DNA of 64,000 nucleotides from Lysinibacillus alkalisoli (GTDB taxonomy: Bacteria; Bacillota; Bacilli; Bacillales_A; Planococcaceae), in contig NZ_BMJT01000002.1 of the NCBI RefSeq assembly GCF_014643595.1, positions 248,001-312,000 of the forward strand. Direction: 5' to 3'. The position numbers were made by a program, and so were the translations under genes. This document shows positions 46,893 through 56,391 of this stretch, one piece after another (the first letter of the stretch is position 1; each line of letters starts with the position of its first letter). The notes beneath the pieces are model-generated. The model ran no database searches, was not told where the DNA came from, and saw nothing but the letters and a program-made list of their open reading frames with translations.

Positions 46893-46931
46893 AAAGTGGT
46901 AATGGAGAGCTTGCTTCCATTACCACTTTTT
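46893..46931 (+). terminator. terminator of the CNNM-flavin reductase operon
   Basis: Fourteen-bp stem (46893-46906, 46916-46929) followed by T. Confidence 0.9.
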
Positions 46932-47090
46932 TAGCAATCTCACTTTAGACCCTTTTTTTGTATATTATCTTGTTTAACCGCTTCAACTCCCCTATACTAA
47001 ATAAGCACAGCGCCAAAAGCCAAAATACATTGGGCTTTTTATTGGTGATTATTTATCCCATATTACATAGTGTACGACTGAGGAGGATTT

Positions 47091-48179
47091 ATGGAAAATC
47101 AACAAATGGTTGAAATTAAGCGCGCAAGAATTATTCAAATTGTCTATATAGCTATCGTGGTAGGGCTTGGCATTTTATTTTTAAAGTATGTGTTTCCTGT
47201 TATCGCTCCATTTATTATTGCATTTGTTATTGCTGCCATGTGTATGCCAATTGTACGTTTTCTAGCAAGAAAGACACGTATCAAGAGTCGGCAATTATGG
47301 GGATTAGTCGTAATTTTTTCGCTTTATGCCACAATTGGTACATTACTGACTTTATTACTTATTCAGATTGTAAATTGGCTCATTCAATTTGTAACCAACT
47401 TGCCTCAACTCTACTTTGAAAAAATATTGCCAGCCTTAGAAAAAATAAAGCAGTTTAGCGCTGATAGTATTGAACGTATTTCACCTGAAAATGCAGAGCA
47501 ATATCATGTTGTACTGAATGATACGATGAAATTTATCACGTCTAAAGCTATTGATTTATCAGGTGATTTAGCTTCAGCCTTAACTTCTTTTTCACTTGCT
47601 TTGCCAAGTTTTTTATTAATGGTTTTCTTTGCTTTATTAGCAAGTATTTTTATCACTTGGGATTATGAAAATATTATCGGTTTTATGAAACGTCAAATGA
47701 GCGATAAAACAGAGCAACGTGTTATTGCCATCATTAAAACCTTTACGAGAACGATTCGTGATTATGTGGCAGCCTATGCATTAATTGCCTGTATTACTGC
47801 TATTGAATTAAGTATTGGTTTTTTAATTATTGGTTTACCTAATGCCATTTTAGTGGCACTTGGTATTGCGGTTTTTGATATGATACCTATTTTTGGGACT
47901 GGTGGCATTATGATGCCATGGATTGCGATTGCTTTTTTAAATGGCAATACTACCTTAGGCATTCAGCTTCTTGTGATTTATAGTATCGTATCTATTGTAC
48001 GCAATGTTATCGAACCTAAAATTGTAGGAAAGAAACTAGGGTTAAATACTGTAGTAGCCCTTTTTGTAATGTTCATTGGTTTACAATTATTTGGTATATT
48101 AGGCATGATTTTTGCACCTATTTTAACGGTAATGGTCATCAACTTTAAAGAGTCCGAAAATATGAACTGGTGGAAGTAA
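47091..48179 (+). CDS. AI-2E (PerM) family protein, YtvI-like
   Basis: 362 residues with about eight TM helices. YVFPVIAPFIIAFVIAAMCMPIVRFL at the N-terminus and the C-terminal IPIFGTGGIMMPWIAIAFLNG, NVIEPKIVGKKLGLNTVVALFVMFIGLQLFGILGMIFAPI fit the YtvI branch, known as a sporulation integral membrane protein in Bacillus. Function undefined. GAGGAGG upstream. It is only distantly similar to the family member at 35643-36836. Confidence 0.85.
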   Translation: MENQQMVEIKRARIIQIVYIAIVVGLGILFLKYVFPVIAPFIIAFVIAAMCMPIVRFLARKTRIKSRQLWGLVVIFSLYATIGTLLTLLLIQIVNWLIQFVTNLPQLYFEKILPALEKIKQFSADSIERISPENAEQYHVVLNDTMKFITSKAIDLSGDLASALTSFSLALPSFLLMVFFALLASIFITWDYENIIGFMKRQMSDKTEQRVIAIIKTFTRTIRDYVAAYALIACITAIELSIGFLIIGLPNAILVALGIAVFDMIPIFGTGGIMMPWIAIAFLNGNTTLGIQLLVIYSIVSIVRNVIEPKIVGKKLGLNTVVALFVMFIGLQLFGILGMIFAPILTVMVINFKESENMNWWK

Positions 48180-48267
48180 CATTCATGCTTAGCAAGTATA
48201 AACTACATAGGCTAACCAATAACATGGTGACATAACTACACACCTTAGTTAAAACAAACAGCATAAA

Positions 48268-48302
48268 AGCCCGCTTTCTGAAAAATGATCAGAAAGCGGG
48301 TT
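48268..48302. terminator. bidirectional terminator
   Basis: CCCGCTTTCTG/CAGAAAGCGGG stem; on the minus strand followed by CTTTTAT. Between the converging ytvI-like and arsB genes. Confidence 0.8.
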
Positions 48303-48338
48303 ACTTATATATCTTTTTAATCGGGTGTATTTTTTAGA

Positions 48339-49625
48339 TTAATATAATAAAAAAGAAAGATATAAACCGATTAGCGTAATAAATAAAATGGGGATTGTTA
48401 ATAAAAAGCCTGTTTTGATATATGTGCGCCAAGAAATATACACGCCTTTTTGTTTTAATACATGTAACCATACTAAGGTAGCTAAGGAACCTATTGGCGT
48501 AAATTTAGGACCTAAATCTGAGCCAATGATATTTGCATAAATTAAAGCATCCTGTGTTAAGCCACTGCTACTAGTTTCTGCAATGGCTAAGGCATTAATC
48601 ATAACAGTAGGCATATTATTCATAACACTAGATAGCACTGCCGCTAAAAATCCCATACCAACTGTAGTAACGAATAAACCTTGTTCAATGAATAAAGCAA
48701 TCACTTGTGCCACATAATGTGTTAGACCAGCTTCACCTAAACCAAAGACAATTACATACATACCAAGAGAAAAGAACACAATATTCCAAGGTGCACCTTT
48801 TACAACCTCAGCTGTATTAATGGCCGTTCTACTAGAGAGTATGACAAATATTAATGCAATAACACCTGCAATAAAAGATACAGGCACTTGTAGAGCTTCG
48901 CTTGTAAAATAGCCAAGCATGAGTACGAATAATAAAAGCCAAGACCATTTAAAAAGAGTAGTATCTCGAATAGCAGAAGCGGGTTCTTTTACCTGTTCCA
49001 TTGAAAAATTTCTAGGAATCGCTTTTCTGAAGTACCAATATAAAATACTAATCGTAGCTATAATGGCAAAAAGATTCGGTATAATCATGCGAACGGCATA
49101 AGCTAAAAAACCAATACCAAAAAAATCAGCAGAAACAATATTCACTAAATTACTAACGATAAAAGGTAAACTTGTAGTATCCGCAATAAAACCACTGGCG
49201 ATGACGAAAGGAAAAATCATTTTTTCATTAAAAGATAAGTGTCGTACCATCGCTAATACAATAGGTGTTAAAATCAGGGCAGCGCCATCGTTAGCAAACA
49301 GAGCGGCTACCACTGCACCTAACAAACTAATGTAAATGAATAATTTAATACCACTCCCTTTAGCAAGCTTTGCCATATGAAGGGCTGCCCATTCAAATAA
49401 GCCCACTTCATCGAGAATAAGTGAAATAATAATAATAGCCACAAAGGATAATGTTGCATTCCACGTTAAACCAAAGACTGTTACTACGTCGGCGAAATCG
49501 ACAACACCAAAAAGTAAAGCAATTGTTGCCCCTATAATGGCTGTCCAACCAATCGATAAATTCCGAGGTTGCCAAATGACAAAAATTAATGTCACAATAA
49601 AAATACTACTCGCGATTATGAACAT
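48339..49625 (-). CDS. arsB: arsenite efflux membrane protein ArsB
   Basis: 428 residues from the ATG at 49625; in-frame GTG and ATG codons up to seven residues upstream would precede the GAGGG site. About twelve TM helices of the ArsB/NhaD fold: [56 protein letters not shown] and the C-terminal [20 protein letters not shown]. It should export arsenite or antimonite. It overlaps the arsR stop by ten bases, indicating coupling. No arsC or arsA is in the window. Confidence 0.93.
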   Translation of the reverse strand: MFIIASSIFIVTLIFVIWQPRNLSIGWTAIIGATIALLFGVVDFADVVTVFGLTWNATLSFVAIIIISLILDEVGLFEWAALHMAKLAKGSGIKLFIYISLLGAVVAALFANDGAALILTPIVLAMVRHLSFNEKMIFPFVIASGFIADTTSLPFIVSNLVNIVSADFFGIGFLAYAVRMIIPNLFAIIATISILYWYFRKAIPRNFSMEQVKEPASAIRDTTLFKWSWLLLFVLMLGYFTSEALQVPVSFIAGVIALIFVILSSRTAINTAEVVKGAPWNIVFFSLGMYVIVFGLGEAGLTHYVAQVIALFIEQGLFVTTVGMGFLAAVLSSVMNNMPTVMINALAIAETSSSGLTQDALIYANIIGSDLGPKFTPIGSLATLVWLHVLKQKGVYISWRTYIKTGFLLTIPILFITLIGLYLSFLLY

Positions 49626-49912
49626 GTTACCCTCATACATTGACACGATGTGGGTGGTAATTCATCCAATATTGCTTGAATAAACGGTGGTAACACATCA
49701 GCGAGTTTATAGTATTTCCAGGTGCCCTCTTTGCGCTCTGTAATAATATGCGCTTCTTTTAATTTTTTTAGTTGTTGGCTTACAGCGGGTTGCGATATGC
49801 CAAGTATTTCGACAAAATCACAAACACAAACTTCCTCTTGTTTTAAACAAGCTAATAATGTTAGGCGATTAGCATCTGCTAATGCTTTAAGTTGCTTCGT
49901 TAACTCATCCAT
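49616..49912 (-). CDS. arsR: ArsR-family repressor
   Basis: 98 residues: a winged helix ([19 protein letters not shown]) with the metalloid-binding [10 protein letters not shown] motif in the helix before recognition, and further cysteines in the tail (SCQCMRVTC). It should repress arsRB and release DNA when arsenite binds the cysteines. Translationally coupled to arsB. A palindrome upstream at 49969-49984 is the likely operator. Confidence 0.93.
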   Translation of the reverse strand: MDELTKQLKALADANRLTLLACLKQEEVCVCDFVEILGISQPAVSQQLKKLKEAHIITERKEGTWKYYKLADVLPPFIQAILDELPPTSCQCMRVTCS

Positions 49913-49968
49913 CTTTTATTCGCTCCTTATATCATCAATTGCTTATATAAAGTAACACAACTTAATAG

Positions 49969-49984
49969 ATAAGTAAATGCTTAT
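49969..49984 (-). promoter_or_regulatory. candidate ArsR operator
   Basis: ATAAG-N6-CTTAT perfect inverted repeat upstream of arsR. The 12-base string TGCTTATATAAA also occurs twice here (49940-49951 and 49978-49989), 38 bases apart, possibly a second half-site. Confidence 0.55.
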
Positions 49985-49992
49985 ATAAAAAA

Positions 49993-50142
49993 TAGAGGCT
50001 GGGACAAAAGAAAAAATGCGAGGCGATTTTTAAAATTGCCTCGCATTTTTTTGCTTTCAAGTACATTAAGTCATTCATTTAGCCAAAAAATTATTACTTG
50101 AATTTTATATTTCTCCTCAAAATGGAGTTATGTCCCAGTATC
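49993..50142. repeat. 150-bp element bounded by inverted TGGGACA motifs
   Basis: GAGGCTGGGACAAAAG (from 49995) faces AGTTATGTCCCA (50126-50137), so the ends can pair, and a terminator hairpin sits inside. The GCTGGGACATAAC sequence is also at 40324-40337. Similar strings are widespread in Firmicute intergenic regions. Confidence 0.55.
50011..50053 (-). terminator. terminator of the aminotransferase gene
   Basis: A roughly 18-bp stem (AAAATGCGAGGC with GCCTCGCATTTT at its core, one extra base) with T-runs on both sides, 92 bases after the aminotransferase stop. Confidence 0.85.
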
Positions 50143-50144
50143 TA

Positions 50145-51320
50145 TCAAACAGTTGTATGTGTGGTAATTGTAGCTAAGCGAGAGACCGCTTCTTGTAGTC
50201 TTGTTTCATCTTGTACGAGTGCTAAGCGTAAGTAGCCTGCGCCTGCTGTACCAAACACTGTACCCGGTACAGTAACTACACCAATTTTTTCGATTAACTC
50301 AAAAGAGAAGTCTGTGCAATCTTTATCATTTGGATACTTGGCCCAAACAAACATCCCACCTTGAGACGGGGCAACATCCCAACCTAATTGAGTTAAGCCC
50401 TCTGTTAAAATGTGATGGCGTTTAGAAAAGATCTCGCGTAAATTTTCTGTGATAGGTTCCGCATGATCTAAAGCGTAGGCAGCAGCATTTTGAATAGGCT
50501 CAAAAATACCAAAATCGAGATTGGATTTAAAACCACGAATAATATTAATCATCTCTTTATTTCCTGCAATATAGGCAATGCGTGTACCTGCTAAACTAAA
50601 GCTTTTAGATAAGGAGTTGATTTCTACACCAACGTCCATAGCACCTGGCACTTGTAAAAAACTTAATGGCGCATCGCCTGTAAAATAAAATTCTGAATAA
50701 GCTGCGTCATGTAAAATCATAACATTATATTTTTTAGCAAAGGCAATAGCTTTTTCAAAATAAGTGACAGAAGGCATTGCAGGAACAGGGTTACCTGGTA
50801 AGTTTAAGATAAGTAGTTTCGCTTGCTGTGCAATCGCTTCGGGTACATCGTCTAAATTGGGTAAGTAGCCATTTTCTTTTGTAAGTGGCATGTAATACGG
50901 CGTAGCACCTGACGTGTGGATGCCAGTATCATAAGCGACATAAGCGGGGTTTGTAGTTAAAATAATATCACCTGGGTCACAAAATGCCATTGGTAAATGA
51001 ACTAAACCTTCCTGTGAGCCCATCGTTTGAATAATTTCTGTTTCAGGGTTTAATTGTACATGACTACGACGCTTATAATAATCCGCTACTGCTGTATAAA
51101 AACGCATAGTACCTGTTAATGTGTAACCGTAAGAAGTGGCGAGTGCGCTTTCTTTCGATAAAAGTTTTCTAATGTCTTCATGTGGCGGAATATCAGGGCT
51201 ACCTAAGCTTAAATCAATAAGGTCCATACCCTTGGCCTGCTGTGCTAACGCAAAGCTTTTTAAATCACTAAAAATAGACGGTGCAAATAAAGCCATGCGT
51301 TTGGATGGTTGAATATTCAA
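50145..51320 (-). CDS. class I/II PLP aminotransferase, LL-DAP aminotransferase-like
   Basis: 391 residues from a TTG at 51320, eight bases after AAGGAGAG; the GTG nine bases upstream overlaps that site. PLP lysine is Lys239 in NSLSKSFSLAGTRIAY; NLPGNPVP, HDAAYSEFYF and the C-terminal RLAL arginine are present. It belongs to the fold type I group with PatA/YugH and LL-diaminopimelate aminotransferase. Exact substrate cannot be told. Single gene with its own terminator. Confidence 0.88.
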   Translation of the reverse strand: MNIQPSKRMALFAPSIFSDLKSFALAQQAKGMDLIDLSLGSPDIPPHEDIRKLLSKESALATSYGYTLTGTMRFYTAVADYYKRRSHVQLNPETEIIQTMGSQEGLVHLPMAFCDPGDIILTTNPAYVAYDTGIHTSGATPYYMPLTKENGYLPNLDDVPEAIAQQAKLLILNLPGNPVPAMPSVTYFEKAIAFAKKYNVMILHDAAYSEFYFTGDAPLSFLQVPGAMDVGVEINSLSKSFSLAGTRIAYIAGNKEMINIIRGFKSNLDFGIFEPIQNAAAYALDHAEPITENLREIFSKRHHILTEGLTQLGWDVAPSQGGMFVWAKYPNDKDCTDFSFELIEKIGVVTVPGTVFGTAGAGYLRLALVQDETRLQEAVSRLATITTHTTV

Positions 51321-51452
51321 AGCGTACACTCTCCTTACTTTTTTCTAACATGATATTGTCAGATATATTCAAATATTATAGCATAGAGCGTAGATGATCT
51401 GCATAAACATTCATAAAAAAAGAAAAACACGTATTTTTGTAGGAGGTAAACA

Positions 51453-52253
51453 ATGAAAGTTGTATCGTTAAGTGGACCAAGTGGCACGGGGAAAAGTACA
51501 AGCGCGGTACATTTTGCTCATGAACAACATGTAGAAGCCATGATTGATGATGGTTTACTCATTGTAAAAGGCAAAAAAATAGCAGGCACTAGTGCCAAGT
51601 TTGAAAAAAATACTGTGACTGCAGTGAGACGCGCTATATTTGATGAAGCCGCACATCGAGATGAAGTAAAAAAAGCTATCACTGAACACCAAATTGAAAG
51701 TCTACTTATCATTGGTACCTCAGATAAAATGACCAAGAAAATTGCTAAAGCGCTGGACTTACCTGAGATTGAAAGTTTTTTTTACATCACAGATATTCGT
51801 ACAGAGAATGAAATTAGACGTGCACGTTTTGTACGTGAAACCGAAGGCAAACATGTGATGCCTGTTTCCGCAGACCAAGTGAATCAAAATTTTTTTAAAC
51901 AATTAATTAAAAAAGGGTGGGATATTTTTTCACCAAAGAGGGAAAAGATTGGTGAGACTACTATTGTTCATCCTGACTTTCATCAACAAACGGTCAGTAT
52001 TCATAAACGTGTGTATTTACAACTTGTACGGCATATTATGTTATCGCAATTGTATGTACACAAAGTAGAACAATTGAGTATCTCAACAACACCTCAAGTC
52101 ATCATTACAGTTAGTATTGTAGTAAAAACACCTATTACGCCAATGCTAAGAGAAGCATTGGAGAGTTGCCAACAGCAAATGCATGATGATTTTTTACAAA
52201 TGTTTGGTTTTAGTACAGACAAAATTTATGTAAAGGTAGTGAAAGTTGCCTAA
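51453..52253 (+). CDS. P-loop ATP-binding protein with Asp23-like C-terminal domain
   Basis: 266 residues. Walker A GPSGTGKST at 8-16 opens a kinase-like P-loop domain (to about 150, with LLIIGTSDKMTKKIAKALDLP). From about 160 a second domain (VSIHKRVYLQLVRHIMLSQLYVHKVEQLSIS...VIITVSIVVKTPITPMLREALESCQQQM...IYVKVVKV) resembles the alkaline-shock Asp23/Gls24 fold in pattern. Role unknown. GTAGGAGG precedes the ATG. Its stop overlaps the GNAT start by one base (TAATG). Confidence 0.75.
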   Translation: MKVVSLSGPSGTGKSTSAVHFAHEQHVEAMIDDGLLIVKGKKIAGTSAKFEKNTVTAVRRAIFDEAAHRDEVKKAITEHQIESLLIIGTSDKMTKKIAKALDLPEIESFFYITDIRTENEIRRARFVRETEGKHVMPVSADQVNQNFFKQLIKKGWDIFSPKREKIGETTIVHPDFHQQTVSIHKRVYLQLVRHIMLSQLYVHKVEQLSISTTPQVIITVSIVVKTPITPMLREALESCQQQMHDDFLQMFGFSTDKIYVKVVKVA

Positions 52254-52684
52254 TGGACATTATTATTGCGACAGATGAAAAAATAGTTGTACCGTTATTT
52301 GTGAAGTATCGTGCTTTTTATGGCTTTGAAGTGAATGGACACGAAGCAGAGTTTTTACGAGAGCGTATTAAACATCGTGAGTCGATTATCTTTATTGCCA
52401 TGCAGGATCATATTGCGGCTGGTTTTGTACAATTATATCCAACCTTTTCATCGTTAGCTTGCGGACGTGTCTATATTATTAATGATTTATATGTCGATCA
52501 AGCATATCGAAAAGGTGGTTTAGCAGAAGCGCTTATGAAAAGAGCGATCAGTTATGCAGAGCAAATGGATGCCGCATACATTACGCTAGAAACAACCATT
52601 GATAACTTTGGAGCCAATCGCTTATACGAAAAACTAGGCATGACAAAGGATAGAACGGTTCATTACTCAAAACGCTTAAAGTAA
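52253..52684 (+). CDS. GNAT-family N-acetyltransferase, paralogue of 23667-24107
   Basis: 143 residues with the acetyl-CoA loop (LYVDQAYRKGGLAEALM) and YEKLGMTKD. It aligns well with the GNAT at 23667-24107 (PLFxxYRxFY, FLExRI, FSSxAxxxxYxxNDL, ETxxDNxxAxxLYEKxGM). Start ATG overlaps the P-loop stop, so its translation depends on the upstream gene. Acceptor unknown. Confidence 0.85.
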   Translation: MDIIIATDEKIVVPLFVKYRAFYGFEVNGHEAEFLRERIKHRESIIFIAMQDHIAAGFVQLYPTFSSLACGRVYIINDLYVDQAYRKGGLAEALMKRAISYAEQMDAAYITLETTIDNFGANRLYEKLGMTKDRTVHYSKRLK

Positions 52685-52762
52685 ATCAAGTTTAGCTAAG
52701 TGTCAAAGCAAGTAAAGTGGCGAGTAACCAATAGAAAATATCATCCATTTTTCGACAATGTT

Positions 52763-52795
52763 ATGGTAAAGGAGAAGTACATTTTCCTTTACCAT
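52763..52795. repeat. dispersed hairpin, copy 2
   Basis: ATGGTAAAGGA/TCCTTTACCAT, extended by three further pairs, loop GTACA, then TTGTTTTG. Shares arms with 8307-8333. Probably terminates the GNAT transcript. Confidence 0.6.
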
Positions 52796-52933
52796 TTGTT
52801 TTGACTCACTACGTGGCATGATTTAATAAACAGCGTATAAAAAATCTGTTTTTTCAAACTTTTTACAAACAAATTGATTATATTGAATCGCTCTACTATA
52901 CTTTTTCTATACTAAAAAGAGGACGTGGAAGAA

Positions 52934-54346
52934 ATGGACTTATTTACAACAGGGCTCAACCATATTAATGATTTTTTATGGACATATTTTATTTTAGTCT
53001 TACTTATTGGTGTCGGGCTATACTTTACCGTTAAATCTCGCTTTGTCCAAATTGGGCAATTTAAAGAGATGCTACGTCTAATCTCACGTGGTTTTAGTAA
53101 AGATAAAACAAAGAAAGATAGCATTTCTCCTTTCCAAGCATTTTGTATTAGTGCTGCTGCACGTATAGGTATTGGTAATCTCGCTGGTGTTGCGATCGCA
53201 ATTGCGAGTGGGGGACCTGGTGCGATATTTTGGATGTGGATGATTGGTTTGATTGGTGCAGCTACAAGTTTTGTAGAGTGTACATTAGGACAAATTTATA
53301 AAGTGAAAGATGGCGGGCGCTTCCGTGGAGGTCCTGCTTATTATATGGAGAAAGGACTTAATAAACGCTGGTTGGGCATTTGGTTTTCCATTTTAATTAC
53401 TATTACGTATGGATTAATTTTCAACTCTGTTCAAGCTAATACGGTATCCATTGCATTTGCGGATTCATTTGGGTGGAGTCGTACAACAGTAGGTATTGCG
53501 ATTGCAGTATTAGTGGGCGCTATCATTTTTGGTGGTGTTCGTAGTATCGCTAATATTTCAACACTAATTGTACCACCTATGGCACTGGCTTATATTGCAG
53601 TTGCAGTATTTGTAGTGTTAACGAACATTACCGCTATACCAGAAGTATTACTCGTTATTATAAAAGGTGCATTTGGCTATGAACAAGTAGTGGGTGGTGG
53701 CATTGGTGCTGCTATGAAATTTGGTATTCAGCGTGGTTTATTCGCTACTGAAGCGGGGATGGGTAGCTCACCTAATGCTGCAGCTACTGCACATGTTACT
53801 CACCCTGTTAAACAAGGTTTAATTCAAGCTTTAGGCGTTTTTGTAGATACATTTTTAGTTTGTACATCAACAGCATTTATTGTACTTTGTTCAAGTATTT
53901 ACAAAACAGGAGAATCGACAGGAATTACTTTAACGCAACAATCTTTGACTTATCATATTGGTGACTGGGCAGGCATCTTTTTATCTGTGCTTATCTTTTT
54001 ATTTGCTTTTAGTACATTGCTTGGCAATTATTATTATGGTGAGACAAATATTTCATTTATCAAAAACTCTGCTATTGCTATTTTATGCTACCGTATAGCT
54101 GCGATTGGTATGATTATTTTTGGTGCGGTAGTTAGTTTAGAAACAGTATGGCGATTAGCAGACTTATTCATGGCATTGATGGTTATGACGAACTTTATTG
54201 CTATTATCGCCTTGAGTAAATATGCGTTTCTAGCATTGCAAGATTACGTACAACAACGTAAGGCAGGTAAAGATCCTGTATTCCGCGCAAAATCAATACC
54301 AGGATTAGAACAGCAAGTCGATTACTGGAAAGATGACGACCATTAA
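52934..54346 (+). CDS. sodium:alanine/amino-acid symporter (AGCS family), second copy
   Basis: 470 residues from the ATG at 52934 (a GTG at 52925 is also possible). Family signatures are ISAAARIGIGNLAGVAIAIASGG, GAIFWMWMIG, GGPAYYMEKGL and FATEAGMGSSPNAAATA. It is diverged from the member at 2179-3528, including in the sodium/substrate region. Imports alanine, glycine or a relative with sodium. Its own promoter region lies in the 250 bases upstream. Terminator follows. Confidence 0.9.
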   Translation: MDLFTTGLNHINDFLWTYFILVLLIGVGLYFTVKSRFVQIGQFKEMLRLISRGFSKDKTKKDSISPFQAFCISAAARIGIGNLAGVAIAIASGGPGAIFWMWMIGLIGAATSFVECTLGQIYKVKDGGRFRGGPAYYMEKGLNKRWLGIWFSILITITYGLIFNSVQANTVSIAFADSFGWSRTTVGIAIAVLVGAIIFGGVRSIANISTLIVPPMALAYIAVAVFVVLTNITAIPEVLLVIIKGAFGYEQVVGGGIGAAMKFGIQRGLFATEAGMGSSPNAAATAHVTHPVKQGLIQALGVFVDTFLVCTSTAFIVLCSSIYKTGESTGITLTQQSLTYHIGDWAGIFLSVLIFLFAFSTLLGNYYYGETNISFIKNSAIAILCYRIAAIGMIIFGAVVSLETVWRLADLFMALMVMTNFIAIIALSKYAFLALQDYVQQRKAGKDPVFRAKSIPGLEQQVDYWKDDDH

Positions 54347-54354
54347 TTTAGTGT

Positions 54355-54389
54355 AAAACACGGACGCATTTGTACGTTCGTGTTTTTTT
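54355..54389 (+). terminator. terminator of the symporter gene
   Basis: AAAACACGGACG pairs with CGTTCGTGTTTT (one mismatch), then a T-run. Confidence 0.88.
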
Positions 54390-54590
54390 ATGATTTCAGC
54401 TATTTATAAACATGAACGAGTTATTATATGCCTATATTACTGATATCGCTTCAATATATTAATTTTATTTTGATTTTTCAGAAAATAAATGACTTTTGTC
54501 ATATGAAAATCTGTAAGAAACTTCGCTAGAATAGAAATAACATTATGCTTCACACATAATGTAATGTAAATTTAGAGGGGATTCGATATT

Positions 54591-56090
54591 ATGTTAACAT
54601 TTGGTAACATCATGACACAAAACGCAGTAAAGTATCGTCAAAAAACGGCAGTCATTTATAAAAATGCCACGTGGACGTATGAAGAGCTGAATAAAAGAGG
54701 TAACCGTTTAGCAAATGCTTTTTTACAAAAGGGGTATAAAAAAGGTGACAAGGTTGCCATAATGATGAAGAATAATAGTACTTACATTGAAATTATTGTA
54801 AGTTTATCAAAAATAGGTGTTGTGATTGTACCTATTAATTTCCGAGCTGTAGGGCCAGAGATTGCTTATATTATTGAGCACTCTGAAAGCCGTGGGTACA
54901 TTACAACACGGGAATATAAAGAGGAATTTGCAAGAGTGGGGCGCGCTGCTGAACAAATTGACACCTATTTAGTCGTCGAAGAAAACTATGAAAACTTTTT
55001 ACATCATGATGCAACAGAGCCAGTAAATGATGTTGTAGAAACCGACACACTTTATTTAGGCTATACATCTGGCACAACGGGTAAACCTAAAGGTGTTGTT
55101 ATTTCACATCGTGCGAGAATGTTAACTGCGCTAGTAACAGCAGCTGAATATAAAATTGATGAATCCGATATTCATGCCGTAGTAGGCCCGATTTATCACG
55201 CTGCACCTTGGATTTTTTTAATGACACAATTAACAGCAGGCGGCACTATTGTTGTAGAAGAAGCGTATCGTCCTGAACAATTTTTAGCTGATGTTGAAAA
55301 ATACGGTATCACTAATACATTTATGGCACCTACAATGTATAATTTTTTAACAAATTTACCAGACGATATTATCAAAAAATATCATACAAATTCATTACGT
55401 GTGTTTATATCAGCAGGCTCAGCATTACCAACACAAACTAAGAATGCCATATTACATTATTTCCCCAATGTAGATCTACATGAGTTTTATGGCGCAACAG
55501 AGAGTGCAGTGACATTGAATATTAAGCCTAAAGATTTAACACGTAAAGAAAGCTGTGTAGGGCAACCTTTCCCATTTGTTGAATGTTTGATTGTGGATGA
55601 GCATATGCAACCGGTTAAACAAGGTGAAGTAGGTGAATTGTACTTCAAAGGGCCTTATTTATTGGATGAGTATTATCGCAATCCAGAGGCAACAAAACAA
55701 GCTTTTTGGAATGGATACTTCTCTGTAGGGGAGTTAGCACGTCAAGATGAAGAGGGGTATTATTATATTATTGACCGTAAAAAAGACATGTTAATTAGTG
55801 GAGGTGTCAATATTTATCCAAGAGAGATTGAAGAAGTATTGTATGGTCATCCAGCGGTATTAGAAGTAGCTGTCATTGGCATTCCTGATCCAACTTGGGG
55901 TGAGTCTGTACAAGCCGTTGTTGCATTAAAAGAAGGGCAACATACTACAGCACAAGAAATCATTGCATTTTGTGAAGGTAAAATGGCGAGTTATAAAAAG
56001 CCAAGGTATGTTAGTTTTGTCGATGAGTTGCCACGCAATCCATCAGGTAAAATCTTGAAAGTCGAACTGCGCAACCAATACACGCAATAA
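54591..56090 (+). CDS. AMP-forming acyl-CoA synthetase
   Basis: 499 residues, typical for small fatty-acid or aryl CoA ligases. Adenylation motifs YTSGTTGKPKGV (about 154-165), FYGATES, YYIIDRKKDMLISGGVNIYPREIEE and the C-terminal lysine in PRNPSGKILK are intact. It should activate a carboxylic acid with ATP and CoA. With the enoyl-CoA hydratase nearby (58694) a role in fatty-acid breakdown is possible but they are not in one operon. AGAGGGG precedes the ATG. Confidence 0.92.
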   Translation: MLTFGNIMTQNAVKYRQKTAVIYKNATWTYEELNKRGNRLANAFLQKGYKKGDKVAIMMKNNSTYIEIIVSLSKIGVVIVPINFRAVGPEIAYIIEHSESRGYITTREYKEEFARVGRAAEQIDTYLVVEENYENFLHHDATEPVNDVVETDTLYLGYTSGTTGKPKGVVISHRARMLTALVTAAEYKIDESDIHAVVGPIYHAAPWIFLMTQLTAGGTIVVEEAYRPEQFLADVEKYGITNTFMAPTMYNFLTNLPDDIIKKYHTNSLRVFISAGSALPTQTKNAILHYFPNVDLHEFYGATESAVTLNIKPKDLTRKESCVGQPFPFVECLIVDEHMQPVKQGEVGELYFKGPYLLDEYYRNPEATKQAFWNGYFSVGELARQDEEGYYYIIDRKKDMLISGGVNIYPREIEEVLYGHPAVLEVAVIGIPDPTWGESVQAVVALKEGQHTTAQEIIAFCEGKMASYKKPRYVSFVDELPRNPSGKILKVELRNQYTQ

Positions 56091-56134
56091 AAATTCAACT
56101 AAAGTAGACAAAATAAAGATTTTAACGAATAAAT

Positions 56135-56172
56135 AAAAAGAGGCATCCTAATAAAAGGATACCTCTTTTTTT
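56135..56172. terminator. bidirectional terminator
   Basis: Fifteen-bp stem AAAAAGAGGCATCCT/AGGATACCTCTTTTT (one G-T type mismatch), loop about six bases, between converging genes. Confidence 0.9.
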
Positions 56173-56190
56173 ATGGTTGCATCATGAAAA

Positions 56191-56391
56191 TTAAAGTTTT
56201 ACAATGTTTGTAGCTTGTGGGCCACGTTGACCATCTTCAATTTCGAATTCAACTTTTTGGCCTTCGTCTAAAGATTTAAAACCTTCACCTTGGATTGCTG
56301 AGAAGTGAGCGAATACATCGTTTCCACCTTCAACTTCGATAAAACCAAAACCTTTTTCTGCGTTAAACCATTTTACTGTACCTTGTGTCAT
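56191..56391 (-). CDS. cold-shock protein (CspA family)
   Basis: 66 residues, the standard length. RNA-binding motifs RNP1 (KGFGFIEV, 13-20) and RNP2 (VFAHF, 26-30) are intact. It binds single-stranded nucleic acid as an RNA chaperone in the cytosol. GGAGG lies 10 bases before the ATG. The upstream leader on the minus strand carries a long hairpin with a T-run (56448-56507), which may control it. Confidence 0.96.
   Translation of the reverse strand: MTQGTVKWFNAEKGFGFIEVEGGNDVFAHFSAIQGEGFKSLDEGQKVEFEIEDGQRGPQATNIVKL

Noticed and set aside
47010-47045. Attenuator before the YtvI-like gene (AAAAGCC...GGGCTTTTT)
   Set aside because: The stem is short and interrupted, and the T-run is far from any known regulator target; too weak to call.
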